From positions 1-64,000 of the forward strand of contig CAYFFV010000004.1 in assembly GCA_964342695.1 (NCBI GenBank): a stretch of 64,000 nucleotides of DNA, read 5' to 3'. The notes under the pieces are model-generated. The model did no database searches, had not been told where the DNA came from, and saw only the letters and a list, made by a program, of their open reading frames with translations. Shown piece after piece: positions 33,658-42,671 of this stretch. A program made the position numbers and the translations under genes. Origin of the DNA: CAYFFV01 sp964342695. GTDB taxonomy: Bacteria; Acidobacteriota; Vicinamibacteria; Vicinamibacterales; UBA8438. Within the stretch, counting starts at the first letter, position 1, and each line of letters begins with the position of its first letter.

Positions 33658-34719
33658 TTAATATTTTCCAAACATTTTCTGAATAGCGACCCCTTCTCTT
33701 GTAACAGTTAGTGCTAGCATCAGTAATATTCTCGATTTAATAGGAGAAAGATCTTCTGCTGCAATTCGAAGTGTACTGTTAACTTCAACGCTATTTAACT
33801 TGGTTATGTTCCTGCTGAGAGCGACGTGGCCACCACCGGTTCGGCTGGCAATAACTACCGGGACACCCTTTTTCATTACTTGATCAATTGCGTTTCTTTG
33901 GCTTGGACTCATCGCCCCTGCGCCCGAGGCTGCAAGAACTATTCCCGCAGCACCTGCGTCAACAGCGGCCAGAATCAGATCACCAGGAGCATCTTGATAC
34001 GAAAGCAGAGTATCTACGCGAGGAAGTGTTTCTGTTTTTGAGATGTCAAATTCTGTCTGAACAGTGTGTTTTCGACTCGTTTGACGATAGTAAACAATCC
34101 GGTCGAAGTTGATGGCTCCAAGTATTCCGTATCCTCTGCTTTGAAATGCGTCAAGTTGCTGAGCGTGGCCTTTCGTGACTTCACGCGCTGAATTAATTTC
34201 AGAATTCAGGACTACCAGCACACCTCGTCCGATTGAACTTGGGTCAGCGGCGACGCGAAAAGCTTGTAGAAGATTCGCGGATCCATCGTAACCTTCCGCA
34301 GTCGGTGGACGCATAGCCCCAACAACAACTACAGGCCGTTGATATTTAACAGTTAAGTTAAGGAAATAAGCGATCTCTTCAAGTGTATCGGTTCCGCTAG
34401 ATACAACGATGCCAGAGAGGTCTGTGCGGTCTCGAAATAGCTGGTTAATTCGGCGAGAAAGTGAAATCCAATCTCGAGTGGTCAGGTCACTGCTTTGCAG
34501 ATTTAAGAATTGCTCCGTTTCTGCCTGAACATAAAGCGGCAATGAAGATACTGAACCAACTAATTCTTGAGCCGTGATTCGATTATTTGGTCCTTTGGCT
34601 ATCGTGCCACCAGTAGCAAGCAAACGCACCTTTGGTAAAGCATCAATTTGCGCCGTTGCCTCAGTTTCACAGACAACTAGACTGATAAAAACGAGCAGAG
34701 TAATCCGGTAAATCAACAT
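33658..34719 (-). CDS. ansB: Periplasmic type II L-asparaginase
   Basis: Hydrolyses L-asparagine to aspartate and ammonia. An N-terminal signal peptide (about residues 1-23, ending ATAQ) marks export. The two catalytic threonines stand in LLATGGTIA and VVSSGTDTLEEIA, followed by VVVVGAMRPPTAEGYDG. Length is 353 residues with the signal, normal for type II. The C-terminus has ASRTGGGHVAL. It lies between the phosphodiesterase and a small unknown gene, all on the minus strand. Confidence 0.95.
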   Translation of the reverse strand: MLIYRITLLVFISLVVCETEATAQIDALPKVRLLATGGTIAKGPNNRITAQELVGSVSSLPLYVQAETEQFLNLQSSDLTTRDWISLSRRINQLFRDRTDLSGIVVSSGTDTLEEIAYFLNLTVKYQRPVVVVGAMRPPTAEGYDGSANLLQAFRVAADPSSIGRGVLVVLNSEINSAREVTKGHAQQLDAFQSRGYGILGAINFDRIVYYRQTSRKHTVQTEFDISKTETLPRVDTLLSYQDAPGDLILAAVDAGAAGIVLAASGAGAMSPSQRNAIDQVMKKGVPVVIASRTGGGHVALSRNITKLNSVEVNSTLRIAAEDLSPIKSRILLMLALTVTREGVAIQKMFGKY

Positions 34720-34746
34720 GCTCAGATTCCTTAGATGAAGAGCTTA

Positions 34747-34962
34747 CTATACTGGATTTGTGGCCACTCGATGAGCCTGAGAAAGCCAATGGACTAAGTG
34801 TTGTACGGCTTCATTTGGTGTGCGGCCATAGAAGGGCATTAGGGCAGTAGGCCCGTCGGTCGTGGGCACAAGATATGCTCTCCAACGTTCAGGTGTAATA
34901 GAAAACACCTCAATCTGATAAGTGTAACCGCGGATGGTTTCTTCGAAACGATGTAATTTCAC
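34747..34962 (-). CDS. Small conserved-looking protein with WxAYL/GRTxxEAxxH signature
   Basis: A 71-residue soluble protein, function unknown. Its C-terminal half, WRAYLVPTTDG then GRTPNEAVQHLVHWL, matches the pattern of the 60-residue protein at 42378-42560 (WVAWL then GKTQEEAEKHALMWA), so the two form a small paralogous family. The predicted form is a short beta hairpin followed by a helix. It lies 27 bases upstream of the asparaginase gene and may be co-transcribed with it. Confidence 0.7.
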   Translation of the reverse strand: MKLHRFEETIRGYTYQIEVFSITPERWRAYLVPTTDGPTALMPFYGRTPNEAVQHLVHWLSQAHRVATNPV

Positions 34963-35128
34963 AAGAAAAGCACTTTTAGAGATTCCTAATTAAAGTTAAA
35001 TGACCGCGGAATTTTATCTCGATAAAAAAAAACGTCAAGCGAAGGCAAAGACGAAGGTTCCATTAACAGTGTGTATTTTTGTCAAAAGCGTTGAGCAAAT
35101 AGTGTTGAAGAAAAAATAAATTCTTTAC

Positions 35129-35170
35129 GTATCCACAGTCAATTCACATTATTTCCACAATTTTTCCACA
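35129..35170 (+). repeat. Three phased TCCACA repeats (DnaA-box-like)
   Basis: TCCACA occurs at 35132-35137, 35154-35159 and 35165-35170, spaced 22 and 11 bases, about two and one helical turns. The 9-mers around them (GTATCCACA, ATTTCCACA, TTTTCCACA) have 8, 7 and 8 matches to the DnaA box TTATCCACA. They precede the promoter-like sequence of the next gene. Confidence 0.55.
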
Positions 35171-35189
35171 GACTTCACTTAGAGGTCTC

Positions 35190-35218
35190 TTGACGATCAT
35201 CCGTCCAAGCACTAGTCT
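35190..35218 (+). promoter_or_regulatory. Possible promoter of the unknown exported gene
   Basis: TTGACG at 35190-35195 and TAGTCT at 35213-35218 are 17 bases apart. The -35 has five of six consensus bases and the -10 is weak, which fits activator-dependent use by a protein bound at the repeats just upstream. Confidence 0.4.
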
Positions 35219-35241
35219 GAGATTTAAATGAGGTCTAATTG

Positions 35242-36624
35242 ATGAACGTGCTTCAAAGAGTCTCCATAAACTTAATCGGCCTGCTCTTGTTTTCACCTCT
35301 GATAGGTTTTCTAAATGCGGAAAACATCACTCTTCCGCTCCACAGAATATTTCTTCAGGGGGGAACGCACTTGGTGATTGTCAGTGACTATGTGCGCATT
35401 GGTGACAAAGTTGTGTTTGCTGTTCCATTCAGCACGGTTCCTAATGACACTAATCCGCAACTTGTGAGTCTGCCGGAAGCATTTGTCGATTGGACCACGA
35501 CGCAACGTTATACAGATGCTGTTCGGGCTTCACTTTTTACGGCAACCCGAGGCGAACAGGAATATCAAGCAATAAACGCTCAGGTCGCTCGAGTTTTAAA
35601 TGAGATTGCGGTTACTAATAATTCAGACTTGCGACTCTCTCTTGCCCGTGATGTCAGAAAGCAATTGTTAGATTGGACGGCGACTAGTTATGGATATAGG
35701 TCTTCGGACGTTCGAGAAATTTTGGCTTTGCTTGAAGAGGCTATTGTTTTGGAATCAGGCTCTAGTTATAAGTTAGATTTGGTGGCAGGGACCAGTCGGA
35801 CAGATATGGTTCCGTTGTTACCTCCGCCAAATATAAAGGACATTCTTGAAAAAGCACTTTTAGTGTCAGAACTGACAGACGTGCCTGCGGAGAAGCTATC
35901 TATTCTGCGTGCGATTTTATATGAGGTTAACGAGAACAGACACTCTAATAAATTTGATGTGGGATGGAGGGAAAGTTTTCATAAAAAGGTGGAGAAGCGT
36001 CTTTCTCAGGAAATGGATATAGAAAGATTCTATGCATCATTGAAAATAGAATCTCTTCGGCGAGCATCTAATTATGCGAAAAATGCAGATGTACGAAATG
36101 TGCAAATGGTTCTAGATGAGGTAATTCGGACTGATAGAGAATTCGGGGGGCAACGTCCAGTTGAGGTTTTAGCACTATCAAGGAGAATTGAAGAATATCT
36201 TACTGAGGCGCGTCATATCCGGTTAGAAAATGACAGTTGGAAGTTTAAGGTGACTACTTTTCGAACTTATAACAGTGAATTACAGTATTTGATTGATAAT
36301 TTCTTGGATTTACGACCTCTTATAGAAGACATTCGTGTTTTAGCAGGTCCAGAGGTGAGTGTTCTTCCAGAAGTTGGGGATCAGTTGAGTGTGGCAACAG
36401 ATATTCTCTCTAGATATGACCCTGCTGATGAGGTTAAATCAGTTCACGATCTCATTCGAAAGGCATTTACATTGGCGACCAGTGCGGCTCATGGACGGCT
36501 TGAAGCAGTGCGTGACGTCGATTTGGCAACTGCTTGGGATTCTGCGGCTGCGGCGGCAGGTGCGATCATGTTCTTTGACCTTGCGATGAGTGAATTAAAT
36601 CAAGTGATTACCGAACCGCTTTAA
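35242..36624 (+). CDS. Exported protein of unknown function, helical
   Basis: Not recognised. It has 460 residues from ATG 35242 with a GAGG site upstream. Residues 1-27 are a signal peptide ending LNAE; the following 60 residues look beta-rich (ITLPLHRIFLQGG, LVIVSDYVRIGDKVVFAV, then the motif VPFSTVP). The rest is almost entirely charged alpha helix with probable coiled-coil, no Cys and no membrane segment. It precedes addB by 46 bases on the same strand, although a periplasmic protein has no obvious link to DNA repair. Confidence 0.8.
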   Translation: MNVLQRVSINLIGLLLFSPLIGFLNAENITLPLHRIFLQGGTHLVIVSDYVRIGDKVVFAVPFSTVPNDTNPQLVSLPEAFVDWTTTQRYTDAVRASLFTATRGEQEYQAINAQVARVLNEIAVTNNSDLRLSLARDVRKQLLDWTATSYGYRSSDVREILALLEEAIVLESGSSYKLDLVAGTSRTDMVPLLPPPNIKDILEKALLVSELTDVPAEKLSILRAILYEVNENRHSNKFDVGWRESFHKKVEKRLSQEMDIERFYASLKIESLRRASNYAKNADVRNVQMVLDEVIRTDREFGGQRPVEVLALSRRIEEYLTEARHIRLENDSWKFKVTTFRTYNSELQYLIDNFLDLRPLIEDIRVLAGPEVSVLPEVGDQLSVATDILSRYDPADEVKSVHDLIRKAFTLATSAAHGRLEAVRDVDLATAWDSAAAAAGAIMFFDLAMSELNQVITEPL

Positions 36625-36670
36625 GCTTAAGTGGTGCTAGAGTTATCAGAGGATTTGTCTGGCGCACTTA

Positions 36671-39655
36671 GTGCCGGTGGAGCTTTTGTTGAATAAGGAT
36701 TTAACTGTAAAAAGTGTTCCAGAAATTACTCCACGGTTGACTCGGCTTTTCCGAGTTTCGAATCTCCAATCCTTCCAGAATACCATTGCTGATTTACTAG
36801 TGTCTCTTAGTCCATCAACAACTAACGACACGGTAGTTCTTGTCCCAACAAGTGCCGCAGGGGTCCAGTTAAGTCGGACAATCCAAGTAACTAAGTTTAA
36901 GAGAGAAACAAAAAAACAAGATTTAAAACTACCAGAATTTTTGAGCCGCAGTGATTGGTATCTGGCAATGTTGAATCGTCTTGTGCCTACGGAAAAACTT
37001 TTATCAGATATTGAACGGAATGTTTGTATGTGGGCAGCTATTCGCACGGCTGGAGAATCAGAGATTCTTCCGCCCTTCAAAGTAAGGCCAGGTCTCTTGC
37101 CTGCCGTCGTAGCTTTCTATGACCAATTGATGCGTTTAGGTCGCTCGATAGACAGTTTTCATCGATTAATGGTCACAGAACTTGAGCCTAACGCTGGTTT
37201 TGATAGAGGTGCGAGTAGTCTTTTGCGGCAGACTCATTTTCTTTCAAGCGCTTTTCGTAATTTCAAAGATCAAATCTCAAAAATCAAGAAGCTGGACGAA
37301 CACGAATTACGCGCGAAGTTGCTGAAAGGACAAATGGTTCCTCCGTTTGAACGAGTTATTGTTACGATTTCTGATCATGTTGCGGAGCCGGATGGTCTGT
37401 GGCCAACAGACTTCGATCTGCTAACAAGATTACCTGGCATTAAGAACATTGATGTCATTGCAACAGATGAAGTCTTAGACGCAGGTTTTTACGAACGGTT
37501 GTATGATCTGCTTCCTGGAATAGAAAGTCGGAATCTGGTAGATAACCGTCACGCTGTTCCTGTGCTAATCAGTCCTGAGTCAACAGATCAGAATTATTTC
37601 GTATGCCGTGATCGTGAGGAAGAATTATTACTGGTCGCAAGAGCAGTTAAATCAGGCAGTAGTCGGTTGAAATTTGCTCAAAAGAGTGTTCTTTTTCAGG
37701 TTCCTCTTCCATATTTATATTTAGCTCGTCAAGTGTTTGATCAAGCTGAGATTCCTTTTGAGATGAAAGATTCTCTACCGCTTGCTGCCGAATCGTACGC
37801 GGCGAACCTAGATCTTATTTTTGACTTTATTCTCTCTAATTACAGCCGTCCAGCATTGATCGGATTGTTAAGGTCGCCGTATTTTAATTTTTCATTAGAT
37901 AGTCACATAATCGACAAAAACATTGTTGAAAAATTTGATCGAGCTTTATACAAAGAGCGTTATAGTGGCGGACACGCTGCGCTCTCTCAAATGGTGGTAA
38001 AGTGGAATTTGAAAGTCGCACACCCTTCTAGCAGTAGTTATAGAGATCCAGAGCTTATATCCGTTCTAGAGATCGTTGAAGCGTTAGCCGCTGATTTTGA
38101 GCGGTTAAGAGTTCAGGAGCATCCTTCAAAGATTATTAAGGGTATCACTGATTTTCTTTCGAAATACGAGGCCGGTAAGGTCGAAGACGTTCTGGCTGAT
38201 GAGCGTGAACAAAGGGCGAAAATTCGAATTCGTGAAATATTGGAGGCCTTGTACTGCGCTCACAAAACCCTTGATGATACACCGGTGGATTGTAAAACGT
38301 TGTTTATGTCAGTGCGGAGGTGGATAGAAACGGAAATGTTTCTCTCTCGAGATGTTATTGAGGGTATTCAGCTACTTGATGCACGGGCGGCCAGGTATGG
38401 AAGATTTAATGAGATGTTTTTAGTTGGTTTGGTAAGTGATGAATGGCCTGAACGGATTGCTAGGTCAGTATTCTACCCGAATGCTCTTTTAGTTTCATTA
38501 GGTTGGCCTCGCGCCGCTGAGCGGGTGAGGGCCGCACGAGCGCGTTTTATGGATTTACTACGACTGCCCACGGAAAGAGTTCTAGTCACGACATTTTCTC
38601 TAGAAGACGATTCGATTACTGCCCCGTCGATATTCTTAGAACAACTTGAAAATTCTGATCTAGAAATAGTGCGAGAAGATATCGATCGAGATAAACCCGT
38701 TACTTTCGAGGAGATACTGGTTAACCCAAAGAATGACTTGGATGATTTTATCGGCGAGCGAGGTAGTTGGCTAGATCTTAGGAGACGACTACCAGATCGG
38801 AATGATAGTTATCGAGGTGTTGTGGGAAGCAGTAAGGCGCAATCACATTCAGTAAGTGATTTTCAGACTTACATCGATTGTCCGTTTAAATATTTTTCAA
38901 GGCGGGAACTTGCTTTAAAAGAGGAAACTTCCGAGGAACTAGGTGTTACGGCTCGGTTTCAGGGCGATCTATTACACAGTGTTCTAGAAAAGTTTTTTTG
39001 TAAGTGGCAAGCAAAAGGGAATCAGGTCCTTACACAGGCTAATCGAACTGAAGCAGTTTCTGTGTTTTCAACGATTGTGGAGGAAAGTATTAAACAATTA
39101 TCGATTGGCGAACGCGCGGTCATGCGAACTTGGTTTCTTGGTTCTGCGGGTGCATCCGGAATTATTGATCGCTTGTATCTTTCTGAAAGCGACACTGCTT
39201 TCAAGATTATTCAGAGATCCTGTGAACATATCGTTAGTGGAGATTTTGTTTTACAGGGTAAAGCTCAAACTAAGGAAGCGCGACTGAGGGGAAAAATTGA
39301 CAGGCTGGATTTCTTATCCGATGGTAGTTTAAGGATTATTGATTACAAGCTCAATAGAGCTCCAGACAGAAAACATAATGTGCAGCTTCCTCTTTATTCC
39401 AAGTGCATCGAGCAACAATTTAAGCGCGATGAGGGCAAGGAGTGTCGAGTTAAGGAGGCTGCTTATATTGAATTTGGTACGCTGAATTCTTACCGGCCCC
39501 TCAAATCGCAGGATCTTGTAGCAGGAGAGGTGCGAGCGATTGAAATCCTTGATGATATTACTCAAGGAGTTTTTCCTATACAACCTATCAATCGTCGACG
39601 GTGCAACACTTGTTCGTATTCGACCGTGTGTCGTAAAGAGTTTCGAGGAGATTAG
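36671..39655 (+). CDS. addB: AddB-like subunit with PD-(D/E)XK nuclease
   Basis: Nuclease subunit of a two-part double-strand-break resection complex. The 994-residue protein has an inactive helicase-like N-terminal half: where an ATP-binding loop is expected there is VLVPTSAAGVQL, which lacks the GKT. The C-terminal nuclease has GKIDRLD and IIDYKLN (Asp and Asp-x-Lys). Cys residues for an iron-sulfur cluster are in YIDCPFKYFSRREL and the last 15 residues, CNTCSYSTVC, the AddB staple pattern. The start GTG 36671 is uncertain; other GTG/TTG codons follow within 20 bases. It is 9 bases before the helicase gene. Confidence 0.85.
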   Translation: MPVELLLNKDLTVKSVPEITPRLTRLFRVSNLQSFQNTIADLLVSLSPSTTNDTVVLVPTSAAGVQLSRTIQVTKFKRETKKQDLKLPEFLSRSDWYLAMLNRLVPTEKLLSDIERNVCMWAAIRTAGESEILPPFKVRPGLLPAVVAFYDQLMRLGRSIDSFHRLMVTELEPNAGFDRGASSLLRQTHFLSSAFRNFKDQISKIKKLDEHELRAKLLKGQMVPPFERVIVTISDHVAEPDGLWPTDFDLLTRLPGIKNIDVIATDEVLDAGFYERLYDLLPGIESRNLVDNRHAVPVLISPESTDQNYFVCRDREEELLLVARAVKSGSSRLKFAQKSVLFQVPLPYLYLARQVFDQAEIPFEMKDSLPLAAESYAANLDLIFDFILSNYSRPALIGLLRSPYFNFSLDSHIIDKNIVEKFDRALYKERYSGGHAALSQMVVKWNLKVAHPSSSSYRDPELISVLEIVEALAADFERLRVQEHPSKIIKGITDFLSKYEAGKVEDVLADEREQRAKIRIREILEALYCAHKTLDDTPVDCKTLFMSVRRWIETEMFLSRDVIEGIQLLDARAARYGRFNEMFLVGLVSDEWPERIARSVFYPNALLVSLGWPRAAERVRAARARFMDLLRLPTERVLVTTFSLEDDSITAPSIFLEQLENSDLEIVREDIDRDKPVTFEEILVNPKNDLDDFIGERGSWLDLRRRLPDRNDSYRGVVGSSKAQSHSVSDFQTYIDCPFKYFSRRELALKEETSEELGVTARFQGDLLHSVLEKFFCKWQAKGNQVLTQANRTEAVSVFSTIVEESIKQLSIGERAVMRTWFLGSAGASGIIDRLYLSESDTAFKIIQRSCEHIVSGDFVLQGKAQTKEARLRGKIDRLDFLSDGSLRIIDYKLNRAPDRKHNVQLPLYSKCIEQQFKRDEGKECRVKEAAYIEFGTLNSYRPLKSQDLVAGEVRAIEILDDITQGVFPIQPINRRRCNTCSYSTVCRKEFRGD

Positions 39656-39663
39656 TAATTATT

Positions 39664-42333
39664 ATGGGCACTGATACGGATGCTCGAAGATTCGCAACGG
39701 ATCCTGCGCATAATGTGGTATTAGAAGCCTCTGCAGGGACAGGAAAGACCTCAGTTTTAGTCGCTCGATATCTGAATTTACTACGTGCCAATGTAGATCC
39801 AGCCAATATCTTAGCCATTACGTTCACACGGAAGGCTGCGGCTGAAATGCGTGCTCGTATCATTGAGGAGTTGCGGCGTGAGTCGCGTCAATCTGATGAA
39901 GGCCGGTCGAGATGGAACGGGCTTCGAGATCATCTCAATGAGGTGTCTATAAGTACCGTTGATGCTTTTTGCTTTTCTTTGCTGAGAGAGTTTCCCTTAG
40001 AGGCAGATCTAGATCCAGGTTTTTCAATCGCTGATGAAACAGAGGTACGGCGCTTACAGGGTGAGGCTATAAATCGAGCTTTGGTTACTGCGGGACAATT
40101 AGCAAATAAAGATGAGACTATAGCTATGCTGCTTGCGTGTCTTGGACCAACCTTCGCTCTTCAAGCTTTTGGTGATTTATTGGACCAAAGACTGATCGTG
40201 CCAAGAGTGCTACACAAATTTCTTGCGGGAACACCGCGCAACTTAAATGGAGCGAAGGCTTGTTGTAAGGCAGTCGATCGATTTAGCGATAGGTTTGAGT
40301 CTCTCAAACCGCAGCTTGAACAAATCGAACTTGAAACGTTAAGTAAAGATCCCGGAGCTTTAAGGGTAATAAGAGCCCTAGATGAAATTCCAGTGACCAA
40401 GAATTGTGACATCTCAGGGATAAGAGCTTGGCTCGATCGGATGCGCGATCTATTTTTGACTAAAGAGAATGGTCAACCAAGAAAGCGGTTTGTTCTCAAC
40501 AAGGAAGCACCTAAGGATCTAAGACGTCAGTATAGAGACTTTGCTAGATTAGTAGCGCTAGAAGTAAAAAACGTTCTCGATGCTTTTGATCGCGATATCA
40601 ATGTTGTCATGGTTCAGGGTGTTCAACGAGTGTTTCACATTGTTTTAGAAGAGTATGAAGAAGCTCTTTCATCTCGAGCTTTATTAGATTTCACTGGTCT
40701 ACTAGAGCGGTCCGTTCGGTTGCTCGAGCAAATGGATGAGTTCTCTCGTTCACGATATCGGCTTGAGTCACGCTACCATCACGTATTGGTTGATGAATTT
40801 CAGGATACGAGTCGCATGCAATGGAAGTTGATCTCATTGTTAGTTCAATCTTGGGGTGAAGGCAGTGGGCTGGCGGATGACATTCCGGTGCCACCGACGA
40901 TCTTTGTTGTTGGTGATCGCAAGCAGTCAATTTATAAGTTTCGTAATGCAGATCTTTCCATATTTCGTGATGCTTCAAAGCAGATAGAAAACTTACGCAA
41001 TCAAGATAGGATTCATTCTGTTATTTCCGAGAGTTTTCGTGCGGTTCCAACATTGCTCAATTTCACCAATGATTTTTTCGGCGATATTGATAACGAGTCC
41101 AATGATGAGGATTCATTTTCTTTTAAGGAGCACGATCGATTTCCATTAAAAACTTCATTGGAAACTGAAAAGTATTCTAATGCTCTTAATCTTGTGATGG
41201 CCGATAGTGTCGAGAATTGTGCAAATTCTGTTGCGGATGAGATCGTGGATCTTCTCAGTACTGGACAGGTTAAAAAGAAGGATGGGGGCTCTCGATCTAT
41301 TCAAAAAAATGATATAGCGATTTTGTTTCGTTCGCGGGCTAGTCATCGTGAATTTGAGCGAGCATTGGAGTCACGCTCTGTGCCGACGTATGTTTATAAA
41401 GGTCTTGGATTTTTTGAAGCTAAAGAGATTAAGGATATAAGAGCGCTCATTAGATTTTTAGCGAACCCATCGTCAGAGTTGCGTGCGGCTGCGTTTTTAA
41501 GATCTCGGTTCGTAAATTTTTCAGATACTGGGTTGTTGGTGCTTTCTCGTCAACTGTCCAAGGCTCTTACAGACCCTGACCCACTACCTGAGTTTCAGAG
41601 TCTATCAACGTCGGACAGGGGCATGTTAACTAAGTCTCGACAAGGCTTGGCGAGATGGCTCGAACTCGTCGATCGAGTTCCTCCAAGTGATGTCTTAGAA
41701 CGAGTGTTTAGAGAAACAGCATTTGCATATGAATTGCGAGGTCTTCACAGTGCTCAAGCGATTGCTAATGTTGGAAGAATGCGAGGCCTTATTCGCCGTA
41801 TCCAAAATCGTGGCTATGCGACGATGGGGCGATTAAGCGATCATATTGATCAGTTGTCATCTGAAATGTCAAATGCCGTTGTTGAGTCGATCGACGCCGT
41901 TAATCTTATGACGGTTCATGCAGCAAAAGGTTTGGAGTTTCCCGTGGTCTTCTTGGTAGATCTGGGTCGAGGTATTACTAGTCAGAGTAGCCGTATTCGG
42001 GTAATAACAGACCAAGGAGACGGTGAGCCATCGGTTGCGGTTGCGCCTTTCCGAGCAGAAGCTGATCACAATGAAAGACGACGAGAATCTGAAGAGACAA
42101 AGCGCTTGCTGTATGTTGCTGTAACGCGGGCATGCGATAGGCTTTATTTTTCAACGGTGATCAAGCGAGAAAAGCCTGTGTTTCTGAATAAAACGAGCTT
42201 GGGGAGCGCATTTCCTGAAAGTTTCAGCAAGATATTTTCGGACGAGAGCATGCGATCGGAGACTCAAGTTGTCGAGTGGAAAGGTCCCAGCGGACAGATG
42301 CATCGTTTTAGAGTCTGTCATTCTAATTGCTAA
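39664..42333 (+). CDS. addA: AddA-like UvrD/Rep helicase without nuclease domain
   Basis: Motor subunit of the same complex; a superfamily 1A 3'-5' helicase of 889 residues. Motifs in order: Walker A EASAGTGKTSVLV at about residues 19-31, AITFTRKAAAEM, HVLVDEFQDTSRMQ (Walker B), VVGDRKQSIYKFR, ESFRAVPTLLNFTN, MTVHAAKGLEFPVVFLVDL and LLYVAVTRACDRLY. Typical AddA and RecB have about 1100-1200 residues with a C-terminal nuclease; here the chain ends about 60 residues after motif VI with TAA, so only AddB supplies a nuclease. There is no sign of a frameshift at the end. Confidence 0.88.
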   Translation: MGTDTDARRFATDPAHNVVLEASAGTGKTSVLVARYLNLLRANVDPANILAITFTRKAAAEMRARIIEELRRESRQSDEGRSRWNGLRDHLNEVSISTVDAFCFSLLREFPLEADLDPGFSIADETEVRRLQGEAINRALVTAGQLANKDETIAMLLACLGPTFALQAFGDLLDQRLIVPRVLHKFLAGTPRNLNGAKACCKAVDRFSDRFESLKPQLEQIELETLSKDPGALRVIRALDEIPVTKNCDISGIRAWLDRMRDLFLTKENGQPRKRFVLNKEAPKDLRRQYRDFARLVALEVKNVLDAFDRDINVVMVQGVQRVFHIVLEEYEEALSSRALLDFTGLLERSVRLLEQMDEFSRSRYRLESRYHHVLVDEFQDTSRMQWKLISLLVQSWGEGSGLADDIPVPPTIFVVGDRKQSIYKFRNADLSIFRDASKQIENLRNQDRIHSVISESFRAVPTLLNFTNDFFGDIDNESNDEDSFSFKEHDRFPLKTSLETEKYSNALNLVMADSVENCANSVADEIVDLLSTGQVKKKDGGSRSIQKNDIAILFRSRASHREFERALESRSVPTYVYKGLGFFEAKEIKDIRALIRFLANPSSELRAAAFLRSRFVNFSDTGLLVLSRQLSKALTDPDPLPEFQSLSTSDRGMLTKSRQGLARWLELVDRVPPSDVLERVFRETAFAYELRGLHSAQAIANVGRMRGLIRRIQNRGYATMGRLSDHIDQLSSEMSNAVVESIDAVNLMTVHAAKGLEFPVVFLVDLGRGITSQSSRIRVITDQGDGEPSVAVAPFRAEADHNERRRESEETKRLLYVAVTRACDRLYFSTVIKREKPVFLNKTSLGSAFPESFSKIFSDESMRSETQVVEWKGPSGQMHRFRVCHSNC

Positions 42334-42377
42334 AAACTCAGAAAGGATAAAAAAATTTTCAGAAAAGATTGAGACGG

Positions 42378-42560
42378 TTATGTCTGTAGAAGATGGGGAT
42401 CTTCGTTCAATCTTTCAGCCCACATGAGCGCGTGCTTTTCAGCTTCCTCTTGAGTTTTTCCAACAAGAATAACTGAGCCGGCTGGATTGGTAGAATTGTC
42501 TTTTGTTAGCCACGCGACCCAATGTCCACCGCTCGGCTCACTGTGTAAATCATATTTCAT
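42378..42560 (-). CDS. Small conserved-looking protein, paralogue of the 34.7 kb gene
   Basis: A 60-residue protein, function unknown, with WVAWL followed by GKTQEEAEKHALMWAERL. The spacing and residues parallel the protein at 34747-34962. It starts at ATG 42560 and converges on addA. There is no membrane segment, Cys or known motif; a beta-hairpin-plus-helix fold is likely. Confidence 0.65.
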   Translation of the reverse strand: MKYDLHSEPSGGHWVAWLTKDNSTNPAGSVILVGKTQEEAEKHALMWAERLNEDPHLLQT

Positions 42561-42671
42561 AGTAATTCCTTACATATCCTACCTCAGACGGCGTGTTTAG
42601 GGCTATTCGGTGAGCTTAAGGCGTTCATCATCTTGACAATAAACGACTTCGGAACCTATGGTAAAAGCATA

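Noticed and set aside
42300..42560. Frameshift at the end of addA hiding a nuclease domain
   Set aside because: The sequence after the TAA stop does not continue with nuclease motifs in any frame, and a small gene lies opposite.
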